NCBI RefSeq assembly: GCF_016811105.1
Contig: NZ_JAFBGM010000001.1
Span: 1,926,126 to 1,990,125 of the forward strand
Reading direction: 5' to 3'
From: Aurantibacter crassamenti
GTDB lineage: Bacteria > Bacteroidota > Bacteroidia > Flavobacteriales > Flavobacteriaceae
Length of the DNA stretch: 64,000 nt
The notes below the pieces were generated by a model that saw nothing but the letters and a program-made list of their open reading frames with translations, was not told the origin of the DNA and made no database searches. The position numbers were made by a program, and so were the translations under genes. Position 1 is the first letter of the stretch; each line of letters starts with the position of its first letter. Positions 25,794-33,285 of this stretch are shown piece after piece.

Positions 25794-25834
25794 AAAAACC
25801 TCAACTATCTAATAATTAAGATGTTGAGGTTTTT
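25794..25834 (-). terminator. Element-supplied terminator for tRNA-Leu
   Basis: Twelve-base arms (AAAAACCTCAAC and complement) flank a 17-base interior that can pair partly. On the minus strand it follows the tRNA 3' end and ends in a T run. Integration has replaced the chromosomal terminator, now stranded at 15063-15092, with this one. Confidence 0.7.
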
Positions 25835-25836
25835 AA

Positions 25837-25866
25837 ATGTACTCGAGATGGGACTTGAACCCATAC
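25837..25866 (+). repeat. Right attachment site within tRNA-Leu
   Basis: Exact 30-bp repeat of 15095-15124. It covers the last bases downstream of tRNA-Leu plus its acceptor 3' strand and much of the T arm, so the tRNA is restored intact after integration. Confidence 0.93.
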
Positions 25867-25923
25867 GGACTAATGTCCATTGGATTTTAAGTCCAACGTG
25901 TCTACCAATTCCACCACTCGAGC
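25840..25923 (-). tRNA. tRNA-Leu (anticodon UAA)
   Basis: An 84-base class II tRNA. The acceptor stem is GCTCGAG/CTCGAGT with discriminator A, the D arm contains GGTAGACAC, the anticodon loop is CTTAAAA (anticodon TAA), a long variable arm follows, and the T loop is GTTCAAG. CCA is not encoded. The 3' end is the integration target of the adjacent element, and the repeat structure shows that its last 27 bases belong to the element's attachment site. Confidence 0.95.
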
Positions 25924-25952
25924 CTCAATGTACTCGCTAGTACATGAATAAA

Positions 25953-25975
25953 AAAACGCTGACTAGCAGCGTTTT
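25953..25975 (-). terminator. Hairpin between the two tRNA genes
   Basis: AAAACGCTG and CAGCGTTTT form a 9-bp stem with a 5-base loop and a T run on the minus strand. It directly follows tRNA-Gly and precedes tRNA-Leu on that strand, so it probably terminates or separates their transcripts. Confidence 0.65.
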
Positions 25976-25979
25976 CTTG

Positions 25980-26051
25980 AGCGAAAAAAGGGATTCGAAC
26001 CCTCGACCTCCACCTTGGCAAGGTGATGCTCTACCCCTGAGCTACTTTCGC
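25980..26051 (-). tRNA. tRNA-Gly (anticodon GCC)
   Basis: A 72-base cloverleaf. The acceptor 5' strand is GCGAAAG, the D arm contains AGCTCAGGGGTAGAGC, the anticodon loop is TTGCCAA (anticodon GCC), and the T arm is GAGGGTTCGAATCCCTT. The acceptor 3' strand TTTTCGC leaves one mismatch or wobble. CCA is not encoded. Confidence 0.93.
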
Positions 26052-26181
26052 GTTTGGTAATTTCAATTGTCAACGAATTGACATTTTTTAAGAACGTGCA
26101 TTACTTTGTAATGCGGATGCAAATTTAATACAATTATATAAAATGCAAAGGAATTTTTATGAAAAATAACGAGATCGCCAA

Positions 26182-28803
26182 TTAACTTGTTGCCTTCTTG
26201 TTTTTGGTAAGCAAGCGTTTTATTTCATTCAATTTCATAAGGGCCTCAACCGGAGTTAATGTGTTGATATCTAGATGTGTAATTTCTTCTTTTATTTGTT
26301 CGAGTAAAGGATCATCAAGATTAAAGAAACTTAGCTGCATTTCATCTTGTGCACTTTGAAGTTTCTCAGTCAATTCTTCACTTGAGTGTGATTTCTCTAG
26401 TTTTTTAAGGATTTTATTGGCTCTATGTATTACCTGCTGGGGCATGCCAGCCATTTTAGCTACATGAATACCAAAACTATGTGCACTACCACCCGCAACT
26501 AATTTTCGTAAAAAAAGCACCTTGTCTTTAAGTTCTTTTACTGAAACATTGTAGTTTTTGATACGTTCAAAAGTTTCCCCCATCTCATTTAGTTCATGAT
26601 AGTGCGTAGCAAATAATGTTTTTGCCCTAGCCGGGTGCTCATGTAAGTATTCAGATATAGCCCATGCGATAGAAATACCATCATAGGTGCTAGTACCTCT
26701 ACCAATTTCATCAAGTAGCACTAAACTACGTTCAGAAAGATTATTCAGAATTGAGGCGGTTTCGTTCATTTCAACCATAAAAGTAGATTCGCCCATTGAA
26801 ATATTATCACTTGCGCCCACTCGTGTGAATATTTTATCTACATATCCAATTTTAGCAGATTCTGCTGGAACAAAACTTCCCATTTGAGCCAAAAGAACAA
26901 TAAGTGCTGTTTGCCGTAGAATAGCAGATTTACCACTCATGTTTGGCCCTGTAATCATTATTATTTGTTGGTCGTCACGGTCAAGCAATACATCATTAGG
27001 AATATAAGTGTCACCAGGTGGTAACTGTTTTTCGATAACCGGATGACGTCCATTTCTAATTTCCAATGAGGTAGAGTCATCTAATTCAGGAGCTACATAA
27101 TTGTTGTCCTTTGCCAGTTGCGCAAAACTGCAAAGACAATCTAAGTTGGCAATTTGCTGTGCATTTTGCTGAACAACTACTATGTATTCTTGCATCCAGA
27201 CAATTAGTTGCGCGAAAAGTTGTTGTTCAAGATTTTGAATACGGTCTTCAGCACCTAGAATTTTTGCTTCATATTCTTTCAATTCTTCGGTAATATAGCG
27301 CTCAGCATTCACTAAGGTTTGTTTGCGAATCCACTCTTCAGGAACCTTATCTTTATGGGTGTTTCGTACTTCTATATAATATCCAAAGACATTATTTGAA
27401 GCTATTTTAAGTGATGTTATTCCGGTACGCTCAGTTTCACGGGCTAACATCTTATTGAGATAATCTTTGCCGGAAAAGGCCAAGCCTCTCAACTCATCAA
27501 GCTCATCTGAGTAACCTTTTGCAATGGCATTTCCCTTTATAATGTTAACTGGGGCTTCTTCACTTAGCATCGCCTTAATTTTATCTTGTAAAGGTTCACA
27601 AGTATCTAATGCTGTAGCTATTAATTGAAGTGCTTGGTTTTTACTTGCCTCACAAAACTGCTTAATGGGTGTAATGGTGGATAATGAGTTTTTAAGCTGT
27701 ACAACTTCTCGCGGGTTTATTTTGCCTGTTGCAACTTTAGAAATTAGACGTTCAATATCGCCCATTGGCTTAATCCAGCTTTTTAGCTTTTCAAGAGCTA
27801 TTTCATCGTTATGTAGAAAAGAAACAACTTGGTGTCTTCGTCTAATTTTTTCAATATTTTTCAAAGGCAGAGCTAGCCATCGCTTCATTAATCGGCTACC
27901 CATTGGTGATAATGTACGGTCAATGATATCAATAAGTGTTACTGCATTGGCATTTGTAGAGTGGTAAAGCTCTAGGTTTCTGATGGTGAAGCGATCCATC
28001 CATACATAATCTTCTTCAGCAATTCTTTGAAGGGTATTGATGTGCTGTAATTGTCGATGTTGGGTTTCAGATAAATAATGTAAAACTACAGCTGAAGCAA
28101 TAATACCTTCTTGCAAATGGTCTATTCCAAAGCCTTTTAAACTAGTAGTTTTAAAATGACCATTAAGAGTTTCTTGAGCATAATCTTCTTGATACACCCA
28201 GTCTTCAACAAAGAAAGTATGGTAATTTGCTCCAAAGACTTCTTGAAATTCAGTTCTATGAGCCTTTGAAATAAGTATTTCGTTTGGTGCAAAATTCTGT
28301 AACAACTTGTCTATTTGTTCTACACTACCTTGTGACGTTAAGAATTCACCAGTTGATATATCTAAAAATGAGACACCTAATAATTTTCTTCCAAAGTGCA
28401 CTGCACATAAGAAATTGTTTGATTTAGCCGAAAGGATATCATCATTTAGAGCAACGCCTGGTGTGACCAATTCAGTAACACCTCTTTTTACAATGGTTTT
28501 GGTCAACTTGGGATCTTCTAATTGATCACAAATTGCGACACGTTGCCCAGCCTTGACCAATTTCGGAAGATAAGTGTTCAATGAATGATGAGGAAAACCT
28601 GCCAATTCAATATTGTCACCACCATTGTTTCTATGGGTACAAATAATACCCAATATTTTGGATGCCTTAACAGCATCTTCACCAAACGTTTCGTAAAAAT
28701 CGCCTACACGAAATAATAATAACGCATCAGGATATTTAGTCTTGATGGTATTGTACTGTTTCATTAAAGGAGTAACCTTCTTGATTTTTTTTGTGCTAGC
28801 CAA
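26182..28803 (-). CDS. mutS: DNA mismatch repair protein MutS
   Basis: An 873-aa ATPase that recognises mismatches and recruits MutL. The N-terminal mismatch-binding domain begins with [16 protein letters not shown] and contains the [11 protein letters not shown] segment with the Phe-x-Glu mismatch motif. The core and clamp domains follow, then the ATPase with Walker [10 protein letters not shown] near residue 617, Walker [13 protein letters not shown] and the FATHYHEL switch. The C-terminal HTH and dimerisation region ends the protein. Length is typical of MutS1. The gene starts about 180 bases from the divergent SpoU methyltransferase gene. Confidence 0.97.
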   Translation of the reverse strand: MASTKKIKKVTPLMKQYNTIKTKYPDALLLFRVGDFYETFGEDAVKASKILGIICTHRNNGGDNIELAGFPHHSLNTYLPKLVKAGQRVAICDQLEDPKLTKTIVKRGVTELVTPGVALNDDILSAKSNNFLCAVHFGRKLLGVSFLDISTGEFLTSQGSVEQIDKLLQNFAPNEILISKAHRTEFQEVFGANYHTFFVEDWVYQEDYAQETLNGHFKTTSLKGFGIDHLQEGIIASAVVLHYLSETQHRQLQHINTLQRIAEEDYVWMDRFTIRNLELYHSTNANAVTLIDIIDRTLSPMGSRLMKRWLALPLKNIEKIRRRHQVVSFLHNDEIALEKLKSWIKPMGDIERLISKVATGKINPREVVQLKNSLSTITPIKQFCEASKNQALQLIATALDTCEPLQDKIKAMLSEEAPVNIIKGNAIAKGYSDELDELRGLAFSGKDYLNKMLARETERTGITSLKIASNNVFGYYIEVRNTHKDKVPEEWIRKQTLVNAERYITEELKEYEAKILGAEDRIQNLEQQLFAQLIVWMQEYIVVVQQNAQQIANLDCLCSFAQLAKDNNYVAPELDDSTSLEIRNGRHPVIEKQLPPGDTYIPNDVLLDRDDQQIIMITGPNMSGKSAILRQTALIVLLAQMGSFVPAESAKIGYVDKIFTRVGASDNISMGESTFMVEMNETASILNNLSERSLVLLDEIGRGTSTYDGISIAWAISEYLHEHPARAKTLFATHYHELNEMGETFERIKNYNVSVKELKDKVLFLRKLVAGGSAHSFGIHVAKMAGMPQQVIHRANKILKKLEKSHSSEELTEKLQSAQDEMQLSFFNLDDPLLEQIKEEITHLDINTLTPVEALMKLNEIKRLLTKNKKATS

Positions 28804-28981
28804 ACCGGTAGATTTCGTTTATTTTTGCCTATCGACATACATTAAAATGTCAACTAAAACGAAAATAACATTTTTGATTGGTGCTTTCGGTGATCGTTGA
28901 TATTTTGGAATAACTTTTAGAGCCCAAGAACCACAAAAACTTGATTAACTTTTATCAAGTACAAACAATTCAATTCACAAA

Positions 28982-29512
28982 ATGCGTAAGTTAAAAAACG
29001 AAGAATTAGATAGGTTAACAATTGAAGAGTTTAAAGAAACGAATAAGACACCTATTGTAATTGTACTAGATAATATTCGAAGTTTAAATAATATTGGTTC
29101 AGTATTTCGAACAGCAGATGCATTTTTAGTCGAAAAAATATATTTATGTGGAATTACAGCTACACCACCACATAAAGATATTAGAAAAACAGCTTTAGGT
29201 GCAACAGAGAGTGTAGTGTGGGAATACGCTGAAAACACTATGGAGGTGATTTCTAGTTTAAAAGATAATGGCTACCACGTACTAGCGTTAGAACAAGCTG
29301 AAAACGCCACTTTTTTAAATAGTCTAGAAATTGAAAACACAAAAAAGTATGCCTTAATTTTTGGTAATGAAGTAAAAGGTGTAGCGCAAGAAGTTGTTGA
29401 TGCCAGTGATGAAGTACTTGAGATTCCGCAATTTGGCACAAAACACTCTTTAAATATTTCAGTAAGTGTTGGCGTTACAGTTTGGGATATTTGGTCAAAA
29501 CTGAATACTTAA
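28982..29512 (+). CDS. SpoU/TrmH-family RNA 2'-O-methyltransferase
   Basis: A 176-aa SPOUT-fold methyltransferase. Motif 1 (LDNIRSLNNIGSVFRTADAF) spans about 30-49, motif 2 (ALIFGNEVKGV) about 129-139 and motif 3 (LNISVSVGVTVWD) near the C-terminus, forming the trefoil-knot SAM site. It lacks extra RNA-binding domains and is short for TrmH. A target in tRNA or rRNA is expected from the family; the nucleotide is not predictable. Its 3' end overlaps the folK-dNK gene by 4 bases in convergent orientation. Confidence 0.9.
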   Translation: MRKLKNEELDRLTIEEFKETNKTPIVIVLDNIRSLNNIGSVFRTADAFLVEKIYLCGITATPPHKDIRKTALGATESVVWEYAENTMEVISSLKDNGYHVLALEQAENATFLNSLEIENTKKYALIFGNEVKGVAQEVVDASDEVLEIPQFGTKHSLNISVSVGVTVWDIWSKLNT

Positions 29513-30654
29513 AAAGACCAGTTCATGACATATTGTTGTATCTGATTCATTACCGTTTCATAATCTTTTTCATTTTCAACAAAGTCTAAATCGGTTACAT
29601 CTATAATCAGACTATTTTGACTTGGCTGACTTTTTATGTAATCTAAATACCCTCTATTAATTTTATCAAGGTATTCAAACGAAATTTCTTGTTCATAATC
29701 ACGGCCTCTTTTTTTTATATTATCTAAAAGGCGATCCGTATTTTGATAAAGAAAAACATATACATCGGGTTTTTTAACCTCTCGATACATAAAATCAAAA
29801 ATTTTACGATACAATGAAAATTCTACTTCTTGCAAGGTTATTTTTGCAAAAATTAGAGATTTATAAATGTCATAATCACTGACCATAAATTTTTTAAAAA
29901 GATCTAATTGCGTGGTGTCATCAATGAATTGCTGATAGCGATCTGCTAAAAAAGACATCTCTAACGGAAAAGCATAACGGCTTTGATCTTCATAGAATTT
30001 TGGCAAGAAGGGGTTGTCTGCAAAACGTTCTAGAATTAGTTTGGCATTAAAATCTTTAGCAATTCTTTTCGCAAGTGTAGTTTTTCCAGCTCCAATGTTT
30101 CCTTCTATTGCAAGAAATTGCAACTGCGAAAAAAGTTCTGTTCTATTTTTGAAAAGCACCAAATTGGTTTTCTTTGGTATAATTTCATCCTTACATTCTT
30201 GCAATAAGTTACGTGAATCTTTCTTTAAAATCGGATGATAAAATTGCGGCGCAATATCAGATAATGGTCGAAGAACAAATCTCCTATCTTGTAAACTAGG
30301 GTGGGGTAGGGTGAGTTGCTCACTGTTAAGTATCATTCTATTATAGTATAGAATGTCAATATCAATACATCGGGCAGAATATCCTTTTCCGTCAGTTCGA
30401 CTTCTACCTAATGAAGATTCAATGTCCATTAATTGTTTTAGCAATCTAGGTGCTGTCAGTTTACTAGAGACGGCCAAGCAGATATTAAAAAAATCATCGC
30501 TTTCAAAACCCCAAGCCGCACTTTGGTACACTGGTGATACCGCACTTATTTTACCAACCTGTTTATCAATGCGATAAATAGCCTCTTGAAGCATGCTCAA
30601 TTTGTCACCAAGATTACTTCCTAATGAGAGATAAACTGTATTTGTATCATCCAT
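29509..30654 (-). CDS. folK: HPPK (FolK) - deoxynucleoside kinase fusion
   Basis: A 381-aa bifunctional protein. Residues 1 to about 155 are 6-hydroxymethyl-7,8-dihydropterin pyrophosphokinase (folate pathway), with YLSLGSNLGDK, RSRTDGKGYSARCIDIDIL and LPHPSLQDRRFVLRPL. Residues about 178-381 are a deoxynucleoside kinase (salvage), with Walker A EGNIGAGKT at 184-192, LERFADNPFLPKFYED and the ADRYQQF helix. The two domains are joined by a short linker with no internal stop. This fusion is familiar from Flavobacteriia. Which deoxynucleoside is phosphorylated is not decided by sequence. Confidence 0.92.
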   Translation of the reverse strand: MDDTNTVYLSLGSNLGDKLSMLQEAIYRIDKQVGKISAVSPVYQSAAWGFESDDFFNICLAVSSKLTAPRLLKQLMDIESSLGRSRTDGKGYSARCIDIDILYYNRMILNSEQLTLPHPSLQDRRFVLRPLSDIAPQFYHPILKKDSRNLLQECKDEIIPKKTNLVLFKNRTELFSQLQFLAIEGNIGAGKTTLAKRIAKDFNAKLILERFADNPFLPKFYEDQSRYAFPLEMSFLADRYQQFIDDTTQLDLFKKFMVSDYDIYKSLIFAKITLQEVEFSLYRKIFDFMYREVKKPDVYVFLYQNTDRLLDNIKKRGRDYEQEISFEYLDKINRGYLDYIKSQPSQNSLIIDVTDLDFVENEKDYETVMNQIQQYVMNWSF

Positions 30655-30694
30655 AATAGAAAACCAAATTAATTAAAAAGAATTTCACAATAGT

Positions 30695-30702
30695 TATCTT
30701 TG
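30695..30702 (+). promoter_or_regulatory. -7 box fixing the sppA start
   Basis: TATCTTTG is a full TAnnTTTG match. It overlaps the TTG at 30700 that opens the longest frame, so transcription should begin near 30709 and translation at the ATG at 30724. Confidence 0.6.
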
Positions 30703-30723
30703 GCAGCTAATAATAAAGAATCT

Positions 30724-32484
30724 ATGAATTTTCTGAGAAATCTATTAGCGGCAATTTTTGGATGCCTTATTGCATTCGGAATTGTCTTTATTATGTTCTT
30801 CATTTTTGCAGCCATTTTGGGTAATACTGAGCAAAATGTTAGTATCAAAAATAATTCCATTTTAGAATTACAATTAAATAGACCCATAAGCGATTATACA
30901 GGTAATAATGATGTAGATCCTTTCTCAGGAATTTTTGAAGAATCACAAGGTCTTGATGAAATTTTACATGCCATAGAAGTAGCGAAAAGTGATAAAGACA
31001 TTAAAGGAATTAGTATTCAAAATAATTTTATTTTAGCCGGTCTTGCCCAAACACAAGCCATTCGTAAAGCACTTGAAGATTTTAAAGAAAGTGGTAAGTT
31101 TATTTATGCATATGCTGATTTTTATATGCAGAAAGATTATTACCTGGCCAGTGTTGCAGATAAAATATATTTGAATCCGGTTGGTGTTTTAGATTTTAAA
31201 GGATTGTCTTCTGAGGTGCTTTTTTACAAAGACTTACAAGAAAAATCAGGCATTAAAATGGAGGTTATTCGGCATGGAAAATACAAAAGTGCTGTAGAAC
31301 CATTTTTGTCAAATGAAATGAGTGATGCCAATCGTACTCAAATTAAAGAATTAATAAGTTCATTATGGAACTCAATGCTACAAGATATTTCAGTTGGTCG
31401 AAATATTAGTACTGAAAACCTGAATATTATTGCAGATACTTTAGGAGGAAGAACTACGGAATACGCAAAAGCATCAGGCTTGATTGATGATACATTGTTT
31501 TATGATGAATATGAAGCAAAACTGCGTGAAACTCTTGATTTGAAAGAAAATGATGATTTAAATTCGGTTCTTTTAGAAGATTATGTGGTGCGTTCAAATT
31601 CGAAAATAACGCGTAAAGGCGATAATAAAATTGCCGTAATTTTTGCACAAGGTGAAATACTCTATGGTGAAGGTGGCCCTGATGTAATCGGACAAGGTAT
31701 AATTAACGAAGCAATTATTAAGGCAAGAGAAGACGATAAAGTAAAGGCCATAGTGCTTCGTGTAAATTCACCAGGTGGCAGTGCTTTGACATCAGATATT
31801 ATTTGGCGTGAAATAGAATTGACAAAAGAAAAGAAACCAGTTATTGTTTCTATGGGAGATATGGCTGCATCTGGGGGGTATTATATTGCTTGTGGTGCTG
31901 ATAAAATATACGCAGAACCAACGACTATAACTGGATCTATTGGTGTTTATGGTACTATACCTAATGTTACAGGGTTGGCAAAAGATATTGGTGTTAATGC
32001 AGAGCAAGTTGGTACAAATAAAAACTCTGTTGATTATTCAGTGTTTGAGCCAATGACCGATGTATTTCGAAAAAGATTTCAAGAGGGTGTAGAGGAATCT
32101 TATGAAACTTTTTTGTCACGCGTAGCAAAAGGTAGAAATATTACAATGGCTAAAGCTGATAGTATGGCACAAGGTAGAGTTTGGAGTGGGGTAGACGCCA
32201 AAAAATTAGGTCTTGTAGATGAACTTGGTAATCTCAATGATGCAATCGCTGAAGCGGCAAAAATGAGTAACCTAGAAGAATATGGTATTCGAAAGTACCC
32301 AAAATACAAAAGTGGTTTAGAGCGCTTTATGGAAGATTTTGGAGGGGCAAGTGCTAAAGTAAAACAAGAATTTATAGAAGAAGAAGTAGGTGTTGAAGCG
32401 TATTCTATTTTGAAACAGTTTAAATCAGTAATGCAACAAAAAGGCGTTCAGGCAAGAATGCCATTTGTACTAGAAATAAAATAA
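30724..32484 (+). CDS. sppA: Signal peptide peptidase SppA, 67K type
   Basis: A 586-aa inner-membrane serine protease that degrades cleaved signal peptides. An N-terminal transmembrane helix (about residues 8-35) leads into two tandem SppA/ClpP-like domains. The N-terminal domain supplies the catalytic Lys (RHGKYKSAVEPFL). The C-terminal domain supplies the Ser (MGDMAASGGYYIACGADKIYA). Length matches the long double-domain type. The frame extends to a TTG at 30700, but this lies in the promoter box, so the ATG is used. The queuosine-precursor transporter gene follows after 7 bases, probably in the same operon. Confidence 0.94.
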   Translation: MNFLRNLLAAIFGCLIAFGIVFIMFFIFAAILGNTEQNVSIKNNSILELQLNRPISDYTGNNDVDPFSGIFEESQGLDEILHAIEVAKSDKDIKGISIQNNFILAGLAQTQAIRKALEDFKESGKFIYAYADFYMQKDYYLASVADKIYLNPVGVLDFKGLSSEVLFYKDLQEKSGIKMEVIRHGKYKSAVEPFLSNEMSDANRTQIKELISSLWNSMLQDISVGRNISTENLNIIADTLGGRTTEYAKASGLIDDTLFYDEYEAKLRETLDLKENDDLNSVLLEDYVVRSNSKITRKGDNKIAVIFAQGEILYGEGGPDVIGQGIINEAIIKAREDDKVKAIVLRVNSPGGSALTSDIIWREIELTKEKKPVIVSMGDMAASGGYYIACGADKIYAEPTTITGSIGVYGTIPNVTGLAKDIGVNAEQVGTNKNSVDYSVFEPMTDVFRKRFQEGVEESYETFLSRVAKGRNITMAKADSMAQGRVWSGVDAKKLGLVDELGNLNDAIAEAAKMSNLEEYGIRKYPKYKSGLERFMEDFGGASAKVKQEFIEEEVGVEAYSILKQFKSVMQQKGVQARMPFVLEIK

Positions 32485-32491
32485 ACATAGA

Positions 32492-33214
32492 TTGACTGAG
32501 AAACTGAGCCTTAAGGATAAAAAACTAGCATATCGGATCTATTTGTATCTGGGGGCACTGTTTATTACGTCTTTAGTGGTTTCAAATTTAATTTTTCAAA
32601 AGTTCTTTTATTGGAATCCCTTTGGTGATGTTGAGGTATTTGGTGTTTCACTTTTTGAGATTTCTGTGGGTGTATTACCGTATCCTATCACGTTTTTAAT
32701 CACTGATTTAATTTCTGAAATTTACGGTAAGAAAAAAGCGAATGAGATTGTTACTGCAGGAATTTTTGCTTCTTTTTTTTCCATGGGTATTATTTTGGTA
32801 GCCGATGTGGCTCCAGCTATTGAGTCTTCGCCATTAAGTAATGAAATATTTAGTCAAGTGTTTTCACTATCGCCATTGGCCGTGTTAGCGTCAATGCTAG
32901 CGTATCTTGCCGCTCAATATATAGACATTGCAATTTATCATTTTTGGAAAAAATTAACCAAGGGTAAGCACCTTTGGTTGCGTAATAATTTCTCAACCTT
33001 TCTTTCTCAATTTATTGACACATTCGTTGTAGTTGGATTATTATGCATATTTAAAGTACTGCCATGGCACCTATTCTTTGGTTTGGTGGTATCTGGGTTC
33101 CTTTTTAAGATATTTATAGCATTTCTTGACACCCCTTTACTCTATTTCTTCGTATATCTTATGAGAAAAAGGTTCGGACTAAAAATTGGAGAAGAATTAT
33201 TACTAGAAGTTTAG
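32492..33214 (+). CDS. yhhQ: Queuosine precursor transporter (YhhQ family)
   Basis: A 240-aa inner-membrane protein with about six transmembrane helices, family VUT/QPTR. Conserved segments include NLIFQKFFYW, LPYPITFLITDLISEIYGKKKAN and the C-terminal SQFIDTFVVVGL and KIFIAFLDTPLLYF. Family members import queuosine precursors (7-cyano- or 7-aminomethyl-7-deazaguanine) for tRNA modification. The computed start is a TTG 7 bases after the sppA stop, and no better ATG lies before the first helix. Probably co-transcribed with sppA. Confidence 0.9.
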   Translation: MTEKLSLKDKKLAYRIYLYLGALFITSLVVSNLIFQKFFYWNPFGDVEVFGVSLFEISVGVLPYPITFLITDLISEIYGKKKANEIVTAGIFASFFSMGIILVADVAPAIESSPLSNEIFSQVFSLSPLAVLASMLAYLAAQYIDIAIYHFWKKLTKGKHLWLRNNFSTFLSQFIDTFVVVGLLCIFKVLPWHLFFGLVVSGFLFKIFIAFLDTPLLYFFVYLMRKRFGLKIGEELLLEV

Positions 33215-33285
33215 TGAATTCTTAACCTTTTGGTTGAAATATTGTCCACCTTTTTAAGTTATATAATTGCCCTAAAATCAATTAC

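Larger units (their letters stand above)
25387..25836. other. Right end of the element, non-coding
   Basis: A 450-base AT-rich end region with no supported gene. It contains the 15-mer repeat at 25417-25431, the right 21-bp arm-type repeat at 25763-25783 and the terminator at 25794-25834 that now serves tRNA-Leu. Confidence 0.6.
15095..25866. mobile_element. 10.7-kb integrative element in tRNA-Leu(UAA), satellite-like
   Basis: The element is bounded by exact 30-bp repeats at 15095 and 25837. It encodes a tyrosine integrase next to the left end, an excisionase-like HTH protein and a primase-helicase replication protein on the plus strand, followed by cargo genes mostly on the minus strand. 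No relaxase, conjugation, capsid, terminase or transposase gene is visible. The plan (int, xis-like, primase-helicase, cargo, tRNA target, about 11 kb) resembles phage satellites or small integrative replicons. A SecB-like/ART-like module in the cargo suggests phage defence. Boundaries are seen in sequence; mobility and satellite nature are inferred. Confidence 0.9.

Noticed and set aside
25659-25940. 93-codon open frame ending in tRNA-Leu
   Set aside because: It reads through the terminator and the tRNA gene and has no family resemblance; it is a chance frame.
25928-25945. ATGTAC/GTACAT short dyad between the tRNA genes
   Set aside because: Only 6-bp arms and partly a chance echo of the acceptor-stem sequence; no clear role.
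28939-28960. ACTTGAT/ATCAAGT inverted repeat upstream of the SpoU gene
   Set aside because: A 7-bp dyad in AT-rich DNA without other support; too weak to call an operator.
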